Shown here: positions 47,473 through 59,355 of the stretch, in pieces
Layout of the letters: each line of letters begins with the position of its first letter
Position numbering within the stretch: position 1 is the first letter of the stretch
Assembly (NCBI RefSeq): GCF_025399195.1
Contig: NW_026252113.1
Location: 226,532 to 290,531, forward strand
Direction: 5' to 3'
Origin: Umbelopsis ramanniana AG
Taxonomy: Eukaryota; Mucoromycota; Umbelopsidomycetes; Umbelopsidales; Umbelopsidaceae
DNA: 64,000 bases
Notes under the pieces: generated by a model
Told to the model about the DNA's origin: nothing
The model's input: only the letters and a program-made list of their open reading frames with translations
Database searches by the model: none
Translations under genes and position numbers: made by a program

Positions 47473-48883
47473 TGAATGATTACTAGCTTGACACAGTGAG
47501 TGCGTAACCAAAGGAAAAAATATAAATAAAGTCCACGTGACCTAGGCATTGTTTGTGACGTGTTTTTGTCAGCTTCCCACCCAGTTCTCAGGGGCTTTGA
47601 AGAGAGCATGAAGCGGACCAAAAGCATGATACTGCAAAGCAAAATTCATATAGACACTATCCCACAAGCAATAAAACTTACAATGAACTAACCTCGTATA
47701 GTGTACATTGTTCCATAATATAATCTTTTCCAATAATGGTTTTACTGTACGATAGGGTGTAAAGCGAAAATTTTGCTTTGCCGGTCCCTTTGGCTGATGC
47801 TGTTTGCTGTTTTGTATTGGTTGAGGCGATTGGCCAGCGATTGTATAGTCAGGTTCCAATGCACTCCTGACTCTTTCACCTTTTTTTTTTTTAAAAAAAA
47901 TAAAAACTTATACTAGCTGCATTGCACTATAATTTGCATATCATTCTTAAAAGTTGCAAGTTGAAACCGTATTAGTTGCCCATTAGTTTCGAATATCTGA
48001 TATATTCTTCGATTGTCTTCGACTGGCATCGTTGATATGCTTTAAATAACTGCGATGAAAGTATAGTCGGTAGTAAGCCATCACGTCATGGAGGCCAAAT
48101 CTCAGTAGCAGTAGTAGTACACAATGCGATTGCTTATGCGTGAGGACTATCAATTGTTTTGTTACAGAAGGCCATAGATGCAGCCATATTTCCATGATGA
48201 AATTCTTCAAATGTTCTAGAAGAAATTGTGCACTTTTTTTGGACCATAGCGACAATTTTCATCCCACAAATCTCCAGATAGCTTGCATTTATGATAGAGA
48301 TCGAACATAAAAATTGTATGAAAAAACTGTAGTTTCGTGCTCTGCCAAGAGTCTCTCTTTGGTTTTATTTCAAGATGAATACCACTTTGTCGTCGGTTGC
48401 CAAGTAAAATGGGAAGCATGGAAAAAGGGTTGGACTTAGTCCAGTACCCCTCATCGAACATGAAGCCACTGGATGTCTGGCAAATATTATTACTTCAAAG
48501 TAGTACAACAGTTAGCACAGAGAAGCGTCACCCGCTAGTTAGCATGAGCTCAGTATGGGCAGCCATATGGAAAACCCATTGGTTTTGCACAATGGAGCAA
48601 CAACCATGGTCTTTGCAGATGTGCTTACAAACCATTAGATCCAAAGATTTTTTGTCAAAAACATAGTGAAAGACTCTCATAACGTTTCGACAGTATATTT
48701 TGTTCCCTAAGTACCAATAAATTCCTTGACTACAAGAAAAAAAAAATGACTTTGGTGTGACTAGCTTTCGTCACAAGGAAGCGAGGATGTGGTTTTTGAA
48801 AAAATCGATCGAATTCTCAAAAATCCCATCATTTTTTTTATCCTGAAATTATATGTCATATTTATCACCTCACTAGAACCCCA
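47473..48883. other. 1.4 kb intergenic region with one doubtful small frame
   Basis: A minus-strand frame at 47569-47859 (96 codons, starting MEPDYTIAGQSPQPIQ, with NFRFTPYRTVKPLLEKIIL) is the only candidate. It has no recognised family, so I do not call it a gene. A homopolymer T/A block lies at 47880-47905. The rest looks non-coding. Confidence 0.35.
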
Positions 48884-50991
48884 ATGTCAGAATCAAAAAT
48901 ATCACTGGCAGTCAACATGAACGACAAATCAAGGAAAACTTTAAGAAGTTTAGCACCTGATCCTACTCCATTGCAGCACAAGAAAGATTTGAGTGCGTCG
49001 CCCCATAATGCTCAACCAGATTCATCTAGTGGGGCAACTTCTTCATATTCTTCCGCTTCCTCGTCGTCTGCATCCTCCGAAAGCTCGACCTATACACAGT
49101 CGGACATAAAATCTGATGGTGATAAACTAGGCATGTCTTCTGCTATGATAGATCACAGAGTGGGCTCTAAACCGCCCGATATAGCCGCGTACTTGATCAA
49201 TCGACTTCCACAAGATCTTCTGATAGAGATCTTTTCATGGCACCAGTATCCTCAAATATTGCGTCTAGTCAACAGGGCATTCCATAGAGTATCACAGTTC
49301 ACATCCACCAAGGCCCTATGGCTTTTACGACATTATCCTTACTACAAGGTTTTGGAGAAATCCATGCGGTGGATCTTCTTCGATGTTGCCGTTGCAAAAA
49401 CAATGTTTTCCTTGAATCCTGACATATTCTGCTCTCGGTTTTACGTTCGAAAGGCGATCCTCAAGCTGGATAAAGAAAAATATCGCTTCAAATCAAGTAA
49501 AAAGGTGTTACAGCATTTTGTTTTGCTCACAGGCAAGCAATACTTCGGCTTAGATCCGGAGGACGATTCAGAATTTCCACTACAAAAAGCAACTGGAGAT
49601 GACAGGGCTATGACTGAAGCCATACGAAGTCGACAATGGACTGTTGTAGAACACATTGGGTCAGTCAACGGCTACGGATTTTGGGTTCATACACCGTTTG
49701 CTCGCCAAAATTTGAACAGCATGTTGCTGGACGCCAGAAATATAGCCCAGTCTATTGAAGTACCACAACCACCGATGGATTTCACTAGCAACGCACAGGA
49801 TAACTCATTCTCGGATTCAGCCTCACATACTCCGACTAACGACTCGCCAGATGCTTCCTCCTCTCAGGACAGTAAACGCAACATAGCGCGGCACAATGTT
49901 CGCAAAACTACCATCTTACCTCAAAGCTTTTTGCGTGCTTTGCGAACATGCCTAAGAACAATGTGCTCGTCCTATAGCCCGCACTATTCACGCCAAACAT
50001 CACCTTACAGCGACAAGTATCTTGTAAAGCTTGCTCTACAAACAGAGCTCATATCAGTATATGGTCTAGTCATCGAAAAGCTTGGCCCATATCTTTCTAC
50101 CAAGGACAAGGAAAATATTGTTGACAGTATGAGCTTTGAAGGTGTGACTACAGACGAAACGTTTATCCGAATCATCCGCGACTACAAGTTTCCAATACAA
50201 TATGGAAAATGGAATGAAAAACCATTATTTGCTCTCGCCTGGGTAAGTCACCTACTCGTTTATAAGTGGCGGTTTATTTGATATGCCGTAGTGTAAGTCT
50301 CTCTTGACTCAAATTAAAATAACATTTTTTATAGCACAATATGAGCCATCGGATACATCTTCTTCTTGAACTTGGCTTTGAACCATGCTACGTCCTTCCA
50401 TCATCTGATGAGAACAATTTTATGCATGATCTGCTATGTGCAGAGAACACATCTTTGGAGTTATATTTTATGCTCCTGGACGCTGGTATTCCGCTAGAGC
50501 TTTCGACATTGAAGAAAATCGTTCAAAGCACTGTCTTTGAGGGCATCCTATTGGGTTGGATCATCAAAAACTGGAGTCACATTAACAGCAAAGTCGAATG
50601 GTCTGTGTTACAAGATCTTATGGTGGCGTATAGCTCGGATAGCCCCATACTAATTCAGCCGTCGGCGAAGCGACCTGCCCAGCATAGTCTAATTGATTGG
50701 AAGCGAAAAGAGGAAGAAGAAGGTCGCAATCAACAGCGAGAGTTCGAGATGGCTGTCCTCAGCGAACTTGAAGAAGGAAGATATAACGAAGAAAATGGAT
50801 ATGCCGATGATGAAGGTGCCGGCTTTAGCAGTCCCGGCGGTGATGAAGTCAGCAGAGAAGACGAAGATGAAGGGGTCGATGTGGATGATGACGCTGAGGC
50901 TGAAGCTGAACCATTATCAAGCGATGACGAACATGAACAAGCAGCTGATTGGAGAAACATGCCACTTGAAGGTCTCCAATACATCCGGTGA
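48884..50991 (+). CDS. F-box-like protein of unknown target
   Basis: Exons 48884-50242 and 50335-50991 give about 671 residues. After a Ser-rich disordered N terminus (SSYSSASSSSASSES), an F-box-like motif appears around residues 100-140 (LINRLPQDLLIEIFSW, then LRLVNRAFHRVS). The central part is helical without a repeat type I recognise (no LRR, WD40 or Kelch), and contains LLLELGFEPCYV and LLDAGIPLELS, which look like degenerate ankyrin-type helices. The C terminus is very acidic (EDEDEGVDVDDDAEAEAE). F-box proteins are substrate adaptors of SCF ubiquitin ligases; Mucoromycota have large families of such proteins. Substrate unknown. Confidence 0.7.
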
Positions 50992-52509
50992 AAGAGGACA
51001 CCAACTATCCGGTAGCTTCACACATTTTCGGCTAGAAAAGATGCTGAAAAAAAATACCAAATCTATACCTCTCTATTTTGTAAATAAACAATTAAACAAT
51101 GCAACATTTTTGATATAAAGCTACAAAGTCATTAGTTCCAAACATATAACAGCGCCCTCAACATCATAGAGGACTGTGCAGCGAATAATCTTAAAGTATG
51201 AAGAAAAAAGCAACTATATGATCATTTGTGGCAGGATAAAGAGCAATATGCGAACATCGACAGCTCTGGATGTCTCTCAGACAGAATGACCTCCAAAGCT
51301 TGGAACCTCACTGTGTTCAGTAGATGACCGGGCATTTCGAGCATAGAGAACTTTCAAGCATCCAAGCCGTTGTAATATTTCTCTCGTACGTTGTCAAGTT
51401 CCAGCTTATTAAAAATATTGCGTTCCAAAATGCTGGGGAAGAAATTGAAATATTGTTCCCTGGCATGGCCAAAGGTGGATTTTTACGTCGGTGGGTCAAT
51501 TGATCAGAGTCTATATCAATTTACAATACAAGTCGCGGGGTAAGGGCTCGATGTGGCGTTTGCTCTACGATTCGATTTCTCAATACCCTCTTACCCAAGC
51601 CTCAATCACGTATAACATATCGATCAAAGTTACACCACATGTATGGAGATGGAAGGAAGTCCAACTAGATTTCGTTACTGAATACTTATTCCATCGGCAG
51701 ACATGGCCAGTAACACCAGATCTGGTTTAACCTAACTGAATTTACAGCAACTTTTTGCTGTTCGCTAATGAGAGCAAGCAATAGAACAAATGACCCCAAA
51801 GCCAACATATTTTGAGAATAATGAGAATGTGTTGTACCATAATATACGCCGCCCTCAAAATCAACTTCTCGCTCAATTACTGCAACTACAAACGCTTCAT
51901 TTGAACCAATTTGGGAAGCTTCCAAGTCCTCACTCTTAGACAATCACCATATTTAGTATTGTCTACCCATCATGTCATCCAAGCAACCGCTGTTTAAGCC
52001 AGCATAGATGTGTTCGATTAGAATAATTGCTATGACAGAAGATGCTCATAAAACAATTGGTGAAAATAAATGTACATTCGCCACACAGCTATCTCTGCCT
52101 TACCTAATTTGCGAATTTACAGTCGTTCATATTGAAATTGTACGTATCAGAGCCAAACATATGGAGCCTACCTACCTCGAAACCTAACTCTTTTCCTCCT
52201 TGTTATTCTAAGTAAGGATACTGATACTGACAGTTATTGAATACGTCAAGGAATTAGCTTTCGTCCTAAGTATTCACCTTCAGCCTGCTGTATCTTCCAG
52301 TTCGCTCATGATATGCTTAACTAACCAGACATTGAAGAAGATGCAACTAAATTCCTTAGATGGTGTGCTATGATGCGTTGGAATTTATTCACCCAATGAA
52401 ACCAAAGCGAAACAGTTTTTTATACCTCATGCTTGATTTCGAAAAGCAAATTACATAGCAGAGCATGCTCTACTACCATTAATGATTTTTGTTTATCCTG
52501 ACAACTAAT
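50992..52509. other. 1.5 kb convergent intergenic region
   Basis: 3' flanks of the F-box-like and Ecm33-like genes. Only short frames without recognisable similarity. Nothing repeated is evident. Confidence 0.45.
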
Positions 52510-53904
52510 TTAAGCGAGCATCATGGCTACGAACAAAGATGTAACTCCGAGTTCGACGATGGTAAATAATGCTGTTTGGGAACCCGAGCTGGCAGCACCA
52601 ATACTATCACCTTTGCCTAGTTTTCCAACACCTTGTATAGTGGATGTGGGGTTGGCGACAGCAGATTTGCATAAATAGGAATTTCCCTTGACGACCGTGG
52701 TTCGTACTTTGTTCACTCCGTCGCAAGAAAATTGCTTGCTGGAAGTTTGCAGATTCATTCCTCCACGTACCTGTGTTCTTGGCGTTAATAATCATCGTAT
52801 TTCAATGAATGTACATGCTACCCATCTGTAAATACTCACATCTGTAAGAGAAGGTAATTGAAGATCGTCATACCCTCCAGTGATATCAACGGTTCCATCA
52901 ACCTCGTTTAGTTTTGGGAAGGAATCAATAATAGTCAGGTGTGGGTTGTCTCCCACGCTCAAAGCACCTCCAACAAAGGTTAACTCTTGCATCCCAAGTT
53001 TGCTCAAATTATTACTGCTACCAATGGTGATCGTCTTCGCAACGGTCTTGAGCTTAGGAATATCGAGACTACTGAAGGTGTTCGAGATGAACGTCAAGTC
53101 ACCATCAATCTTATTGAGGTTGGATAGCAAAATGTTTTCGATATTTCGGAAATCAGCAGACTTCAAGGTTTGGAGATTGCTGAGCTATAATTGGAGTGAT
53201 TAAAACGTGTATGATAGATGTGAGAATTCTAATGAGCATCCGTATACATACGTCAACGTTGAATCCTGGAGCGTTCGCAGCAATTCTGACAGAGTCATTT
53301 ATATCAGTAATGCTGCTCAAGTTGACATTCTTTAAATAATGATTGTTGTCGACGATCAAAGTTTGGACCTTTGCAACATTGATACCTCGGACTTCGGTTG
53401 CGGTGGTATCAGAAACGGTGATTGCATTTGCTTGAGATAGGCCGGCAGAGAACTCCAAGGTAGTTAAGGCGGGTGCGGTAGAAAGAACAAAGTTACCGAC
53501 CGCAATGAGTTTAGGCATGGAAATGGCATGGAGGTCCCGAACACTTTCAAACTTCAGCCCTCCTGACACTACTTTTAGGTCAGGCAAAGAAACCTTAGTG
53601 ACAGAGTTGATGTCGGTGAAAAGCATTTCACCGCGAACTTCCTGAAGACCAGTAAAGTCCAATTCTTCTATAGGAACCTGGGAGACTGTGATTTTTCCTG
53701 CGAATACCTGGCATGTACCAAGGGCTTTGATATCGGCTTGGCTTTTGATCACAACATCGGTGCTACAATCCAAGGCTACATATTTCAAAATATCAATAGG
53801 GTTACTCAAATGTTACATAGAGATTCTTGTCTAGCGTGACGCTAAATACCTGTTGCGAAACTAACCAACGCAGCAAGTGTAATGCATTTGATGATGGCTT
53901 TCAT
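52510..53904 (-). CDS. Ecm33/Sps2-like GPI-anchored cell-wall protein
   Basis: Exons 53904-53850, 53775-53252, 53184-52840 and 52770-52510 give about 394 residues. A signal peptide (MKAIIKCITLAALVSFATG) is followed by two receptor-L-type leucine-rich blocks (ITVSQVPIEELDFTGLQEVR, VSLPDLKVVSGGL, LGMQELTFVGGALSVGDNP, FPKLNEVDGTVDITG) with Cys at both ends. A Ser/Gly spacer (GAASSGSQTA) and a hydrophobic C terminus (LGVTSLFVAMMLA) form a GPI signal. Ecm33-family proteins sit on the outer membrane leaflet or wall and are needed for wall integrity; their biochemistry is unknown. Confidence 0.87.
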
Positions 53905-54191
53905 TTTAGAGGTAATCTTGTAAAGAAGCGTTTGTATATGCTGTCACTAGTTTTGGAAAATGCTTAACCATCTTTGCGTCAAATATGCACTGCCAATTTA
54001 TATTTTCTTGAATCATTAATTTTTTTTTTCATCTAACATACTTGACTTGACTATCCCCCAGGTGATATTACAATTCAATGTTAAATGGGGAAATTTCTTG
54101 CTGGAAATTTCTGCCCGTTAGACAACAAACTGGTTTTATTGGCAGCTATGAAATTTCCTTACTGGCTATAGCTATGGCTATAATCGAGTAG

Positions 54192-55077
54192 TTACAATTT
54201 ATTGAGAGCTTCTTCCAGTCTCTTTACGCCACTGTCATTTGGGACGCGAATACCTTTTTGCACAGCTTGTCTGGCATCGATACGCTCAACCCATTCCTTA
54301 ACACGAGGAAATTCCTTCAAGTTAATACCAAGGTATGGAGAGCATTTGACCCAGCAATAGTTGGCAATATCAGCAATACTGTATTGGTTGTTGGCAAGGT
54401 ATTCTTGGCCATCAAGGGCGATCTCCAAAACTCCATACAAGCGCTTAGTTTCGTCAAGATATCTCTTTTGAGCATATGGTATCTTTTCAGGGGCATATAC
54501 GTTGAAATGATTTGCTTGGCCCTATGACAATTTTGATTACACCATTAGTTCCTGCGCGTCTAAAATTCCATATATGACTGCTGACAAATTGCAGAACATA
54601 CCTGCATGGGTCCTACACCGCCCATTTGAAACATAAGGAACTGAATAACCCTTGAACGAGCAAGCGGCTCTTGAGGCAATAAGCGATGCTGGCTATCATA
54701 ATTGTCACAGACATATTCCATAATGGCACCACTTTCGAAGACTGCAAAGTCATTCTTGGAATGATCGACGATAGCCTGCGCGATTTTTCTGTCAGTAATG
54801 CAAGTCTAGCACCAGATACACAGTAAAGCATTAATAGATGCTCACAGGTATTCTTCCATTAGGATTTATCTTGATGAACCATGGCTCCTTCTGAGTGTTT
54901 TTCATGATATCAATAGACTCCAAGTTGTACGGAATACCAAGTTCTTCCAAGGTTACGGAAGCCTTCCAACCATTGGGAGTACCACTAAATCATATTTCGT
55001 TGAGTATCAATATAGCTACCGTCGTTGATATAGATAACTTACGCAGTATACAGAGTGATAGGATGTTTTTGTGCCAT
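54192..55077 (-). CDS. glutathione S-transferase (Ure2p/YfcG-like)
   Basis: Exons 55077-55043, 54984-54846, 54775-54602 and 54521-54192 give about 225 residues. The thioredoxin-like N domain has [33 protein letters not shown] and the glutathione-binding [12 protein letters not shown]; the helical C domain has [14 protein letters not shown] with the conserved Asp. The acceptor of exon 3 at 54775 was chosen because it gives the family NPNGRIPAIVDH. An in-frame upstream ATG adds eight residues (MLRYVFQK); MAQKHPIT is the more usual start. It conjugates or reduces substrates with glutathione in the cytosol. Substrate not inferable. Confidence 0.92.
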
Positions 55078-56310
55078 TTTTTGAAAGACGTATCGAAGCA
55101 TGGCGTGAGCTGACGCAGCATGTTACAAATTGAAGGCGTAATTGTGACCGCTTTGTTGAAAGTGGGACAGTCACGCCATCGTCAAATGGGCCCAAAGGCG
55201 GGTTAGGGGCCAGGAACGTACCACTTGTGGAACGTTGTGGAGAGAAGATTTGTCATCAGAAGATGGAAGATAGGAAAAGCAAGTACAATGAAGAAGGGAT
55301 ATACTTAAAATTGTCAATCTATAAAGACGTCGTTATCGTATATGGCAAATTGAAAGCGAAAGATCGAAGTTAACAGGAAAAAATCTGCATGATGCTATCA
55401 CACCAGAGCGAAAATTAAGGCGCTATAACAATGAGATCACCGAAGAGACCCTCCAACTATAGTCTTTCTCAAAAGAATTGGCGCAGATCCTCTGATTTGT
55501 ATACGCAAACTTTAGCTATATTTTGCCTAGGTAGCCTTAAATGCGAATTCAGGTTTTCATAGAAAATAGAATATACGGACTATGAGCCCTTACATAGTGA
55601 GCATGTAACATGGAAAACAGTAATATCGCATTTATTGAAGGCGAAAACATGATCTTGTGTGAAGCTGATAACTCTACCTCTACAGAGTCCACCATGAAAA
55701 ATGAGGAGACTATGATATAAAAACCAAGTCAACCGATGGATATCGAGGAGAAAGGCGGAAACGACGATACCATTCTGTTACCGTTGCGAGCCCTGATGGA
55801 TGTTGATATTTTTATTTTTTTTTGTAGTCTGATGGATGTTGATATGGTGGGACCGGACGCCTCGCTATCCACAGGAACCATTGGATTCCATCTTGTCCTC
55901 ATATCTTTCTCTATTTCAAATTATAGAATCCAATTAAAAGTACTTAGATATAGAAGCAGACATAAAATTAATTGATCGGTACTGATTGGTACTGATAAAT
56001 ATTGGCATGCTTTTTGATCGTAAGGCAAGAGGCTCAAGAAAATCTCTTCTCATAATATCTCGAGCACATTTGAGGAGGCAACTAGATAGCTTAACCGTCC
56101 ATCGACGCTATTATTTGAAGCCATTAAGTCATACGTTGAGACGAATCCAGTACACGAAAGTGTATGTAAGCAGTTTCTTTCGAACCCCTTTTTTTTCTCG
56201 AAACCCTCAAATCGAAAAGGGGGTTTGGCGGGCGTTTATTTTCAATCACTCGGTATTTATATTCAATCACTGGGCATCACTCTCAGCATTCACCTAAAAG
56301 TCTTTACAAA
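55078..56310. other. 1.2 kb intergenic region, left flank of the Fanzor
   Basis: No gene. A short direct repeat (TGATGGATGTTGATAT) occurs at about 55794 and 55831 around a T-run. TTCAATCACT occurs twice (56241 and 56262), flanking a TATTTATAT element at 56254-56262 that could be the Fanzor core promoter. I could not find an end matching the right-end sequence, so the left boundary of the element is unknown. Confidence 0.4.
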
Positions 56311-58821
56311 ATGCCACGACAACAAACCATTAAAACTGGATTGATAGCAATACTACGTCCAGAATTTAAACACCTTGTGCCTGTTATTAGGGAAATAGCC
56401 ATTGCTGCATCATTCGTACGGCGGCAGGCCAGTTTGCTGATAAACGCACATTTAAACAAAGGAAACACTGCTCTACCTACGGAAACCGAAAAGCTACAGT
56501 CCTATTTCACATTTGCTCAAGCGTTGTTCATGAATAACTTCCGTCCCACGGTGCTGACACCAGAAAAAGAGGCTTTACAACAAACGTATAACGATGTTTT
56601 CAATAGCTACTTTTCTGGTATAAACGGCATTTCCAAACCTTCAGTCCTGTCCGCACAAATACGGGCATATAATGCTAGAATGATGATTGCGAACCTTAAG
56701 GCTCATCTCTTTACGCACTTTTTAAAGTTCCAATTTCATATCTTGAAAAGTGAAATCGACCCATACATCCCAGAAGAGGAAGCCGAAGGCTCTGATAGGA
56801 AGAAATCGTCAACAAAATGGCCATGTACATCTCACGTCAAATAAATGAGCTCGTATTTGTCGCAAACAGAGACAATGTCGACCCATCATCACCAAGTAGT
56901 AGCACGGATAATTCACACCCGGAAGAACCATTTGAAAACACTGCGGCCTTTGAGGATAAAGAAATTGATAATGACTCGGATTCTGATGATTCCGATAATG
57001 AATCTGTTGAAATCCGTACATCAAGAAGTGAACGATTAGTGAATATCTACATTCCTGCTGACGATTTGCAAGATCTTATAATGGCACATCGCCGAGCTAT
57101 GGGCATTCTTCTTCAAGAAAACCGGGAAGCTGATCACAGGTATCGAAGGCTGACAAGGACACTGTTGAAAGAGCGAAAACTACTGTCTTTGATATTGTCA
57201 TACTACAAGTTCTTGCGCATCATCCGCTCAAACTGTGACGCTCGTAGGTTCCAGCTCTTTCCGGAATACACAATGACAACAAAATATTTTCGTTTGGATG
57301 AGAGGATTCTTGGTGAGCTGAAAAGGTATACAATGGTGACTGAAAACAAATGGCCCGTAGGATGTCAACGCCAACCACGTCACACTGAAGAGGAAAGTGC
57401 AGAAACCTCATCATCAACGTCGATATGGCATCAAATCTTTGATCTGGATCGACTTAGTAAGAAGTAAGTCATGATCACAACCGTAAGAAAACAGCCGTAA
57501 AGCACTAATGACATGGCTTTAAAAAAAAACTCAGAGCGGCGACTCATCATATAGTATAAACACAGATGGTTTTGGCTGTAGTGTTTCGTTCAAACCTCAG
57601 CCAAATGAATCAGCAAGCCAAATCTACCTAGCAGATCAACAGAGGTTTGTTTTATGGAGAAAATTGAACATTATAGCTGATGTTGATGTACTCACTGACA
57701 TCAATACATATACCAACAACAGGAGCTTATAGACCTGAGCAGCTACAGTAAAGGAATGTTTAAGCTTCTGAAATTGGACTCTCAGTCCGTACAAGCTGAG
57801 CTCCAAAGTGCTGATCTCATCGGGGTTGATCCTGGCCTGAAGTCCTTGATTACTGCTGTCAGATCCGAGAATCTATACGATAAAATGCAGATAACCAAAG
57901 GTATGTCAGCACGCATACTTTGATATGATTGAAAATTGATAATTTAATGACAACATAACTCTATTTAATCAGGATACTGGGTTAACGCACGCCTATCACA
58001 AGCATTTTCCAAAAAAGAATCTCGTCTGCAGCAAAGGCTTGTGAAAGAGGCAACTGACCAGCTATCATTGTTGAGAAGAGATAGCTACGATCAGTGGGCT
58101 GCCTATTTGGCTGTCTATTACCGAAATTCAACATCTTGCATGCATGGTCAAAGCTGGGGTTTTACCGAAGATGGAGAAGGACGAGAGAAATTGCAACAGA
58201 GAGAGCCTACGCCACAATGAAAAATACTCTGCTCTGCAATTCATCGGTGTTGTCACCGCAGAAACCAATGCTGCTGCTGGTCCTCCGTCCAACCGCATAC
58301 CACTGCTACATCTATCGAACCCAAAAATTGTAGCATGGGGTACTGGATGCTTTGGCAACAGGAAGGGGTCGCCACCACTGCCCGTCAAGGGTTTGGCTAA
58401 ATACGTAGCACGATTTGCCAAAGTAATCAAAGTTGACGAATTCCGGACGAGTATCACCTGCTTATGTGATGCTAGGACTGTCGACTACAAAACTTGTGTC
58501 TCGGTATGTGACCACCTCGCAAAATTAAAGTACGATGATCGAGTGCCCGGCAAGCGGTGGAAGAAGAGGAGGAAGTGGTGTTGTGAGAGAAACGATGACG
58601 GCATCATATCATTCCTCCACCCATTTAATGAATGCCAAGGTCGTGTCATAAAGAACGATTGCGCTGTAATTCGACACAGAAGTTGCACAACTTGCCGGGC
58701 CAATTACAATGCTGGTACATTGATTAATCCTCGGCTACCATGGACCTACACTTTGGATGCTGTAGCCACTCGTCGTCATGATCACCAGGCCGTTTGGCAC
58801 AAGAAGTTCTTGCCGCCATAA
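56311..58821 (+). mobile_element. Fanzor (eukaryotic TnpB-like RNA-guided nuclease), decayed copy
   Basis: Consecutive coding segments match the Fanzor plan. 56311-56820 is the N-terminal helical part (RPEFKHLVPVIREIAIAASF); 56817-57473 continues it in another frame (YISRQINELVFVANRD, an acidic stretch, LLKERKLLSLILSYYKFL). Spliced segments from about 57537 carry SINTDGFGCSVSF and, near 57820, the RuvC-I motif LIGVDPGLKSLITAV with its catalytic Asp. Then come a helical part (ending HAWSKLGFYRRWRRTREIA), WGTGCFGNRKGSPPLPVKGL, VIKVDEFRTSITC (the DE(F/Y)RTS block of Fanzors) and a zinc-binding CTTC. The frame changes near 56.82, 58.13 and 58.2 kb, and the last RuvC motif is out of frame at the 3' end, so the copy looks inactive. 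Fanzors cut DNA guided by an RNA made from the element's 3' end. Confidence 0.8.
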
Positions 58822-58947
58822 ATATGAGTAGGATCGTGAAGTCGTATGCTCTCACCGGTGAAAACCCTACCTGGAATAAGAGGTAGTATCATGAGAAGGG
58901 TGCTACGAAAGCCCCACGCGCTTAAAGCGATACTTGAAAGAGGTGAG
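58685..58947 (+). repeat. inverted repeat, left arm (Fanzor 3' end)
   Basis: Arm of about 263 bp whose reverse complement matches 59356-59621. It covers the zinc-finger and C-terminal coding part plus about 110 bp of non-coding sequence. Arms are clearly homologous but diverged, with the best blocks in the final 25 bp and around CATGATCACCAGGC. Confidence 0.8.
58822..58947 (+). other. conserved 3' non-coding end of the Fanzor (candidate guide-RNA scaffold and right end)
   Basis: From just after the frame end to GAGGTGAG at 58947 this sequence is shared, in inverted form, with the second copy at 59356-59480 (for example GCCCCACGCG, GCGATACTTGAA, TATGCTCTCAC). Similarity stops abruptly at 58947. 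In TnpB and Fanzor systems the RNA scaffold spans the end of the gene and the element's right end, with the guide taken from the flank beyond. That role here is inferred from layout. Confidence 0.45.
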
Positions 58948-59355
58948 TTTGTGTCTTTTTTCACAAGAAGCAAACAATGTAAAAAGTATCTAACGCAATA
59001 TCCAACGCAAAATGATCTTCTATCTAACGCAGATTATCATTCCATCTTCCGTAAATTTGTAATCAATAAACAGTATTCATGCCTTATGAATAATTTTGGT
59101 TGTCTTTCAGAGATTTGCGACTTCATTTTTTTATTTGCTCTTCATATCGAGATGCGAAATCCGGTCGTTTTCGAGAGATAATGTTTATTAAACATCTTTT
59201 GTCATATTATGAAGCATATATTTGTGCTAGGCAGTAAAAATTATTTTCCTTTTTGTTGATTGCAAGTTCGTACGACAGATATGTAATTACGGTCGATAGG
59301 AAAGGTAGTTATCGTAGCTCAGTGTACATAATGCGCTCATCGGGAAGGAAGGTAG
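58948..59355. other. spacer between the two Fanzor right ends
   Basis: About 400 bp of AT-rich sequence between the inverted arms. The repeated word TCTAACGCA/AACGCAATATC occurs around 58988-59030. No gene; the two edges would be the flanks (potential guide sources) of the two copies. Confidence 0.45.

Noticed and set aside
47569-47859. 96-codon minus-strand frame upstream of prohibitin-2.
   Set aside because: No recognised family, no supported splicing and no promoter signal; retained only as a note in the intergenic entry.
54776-54845. Earlier acceptor adding [10 protein letters not shown] to the glutathione S-transferase.
   Set aside because: The later acceptor gives NPNGRIPAIVDH, matching the family without an insertion.
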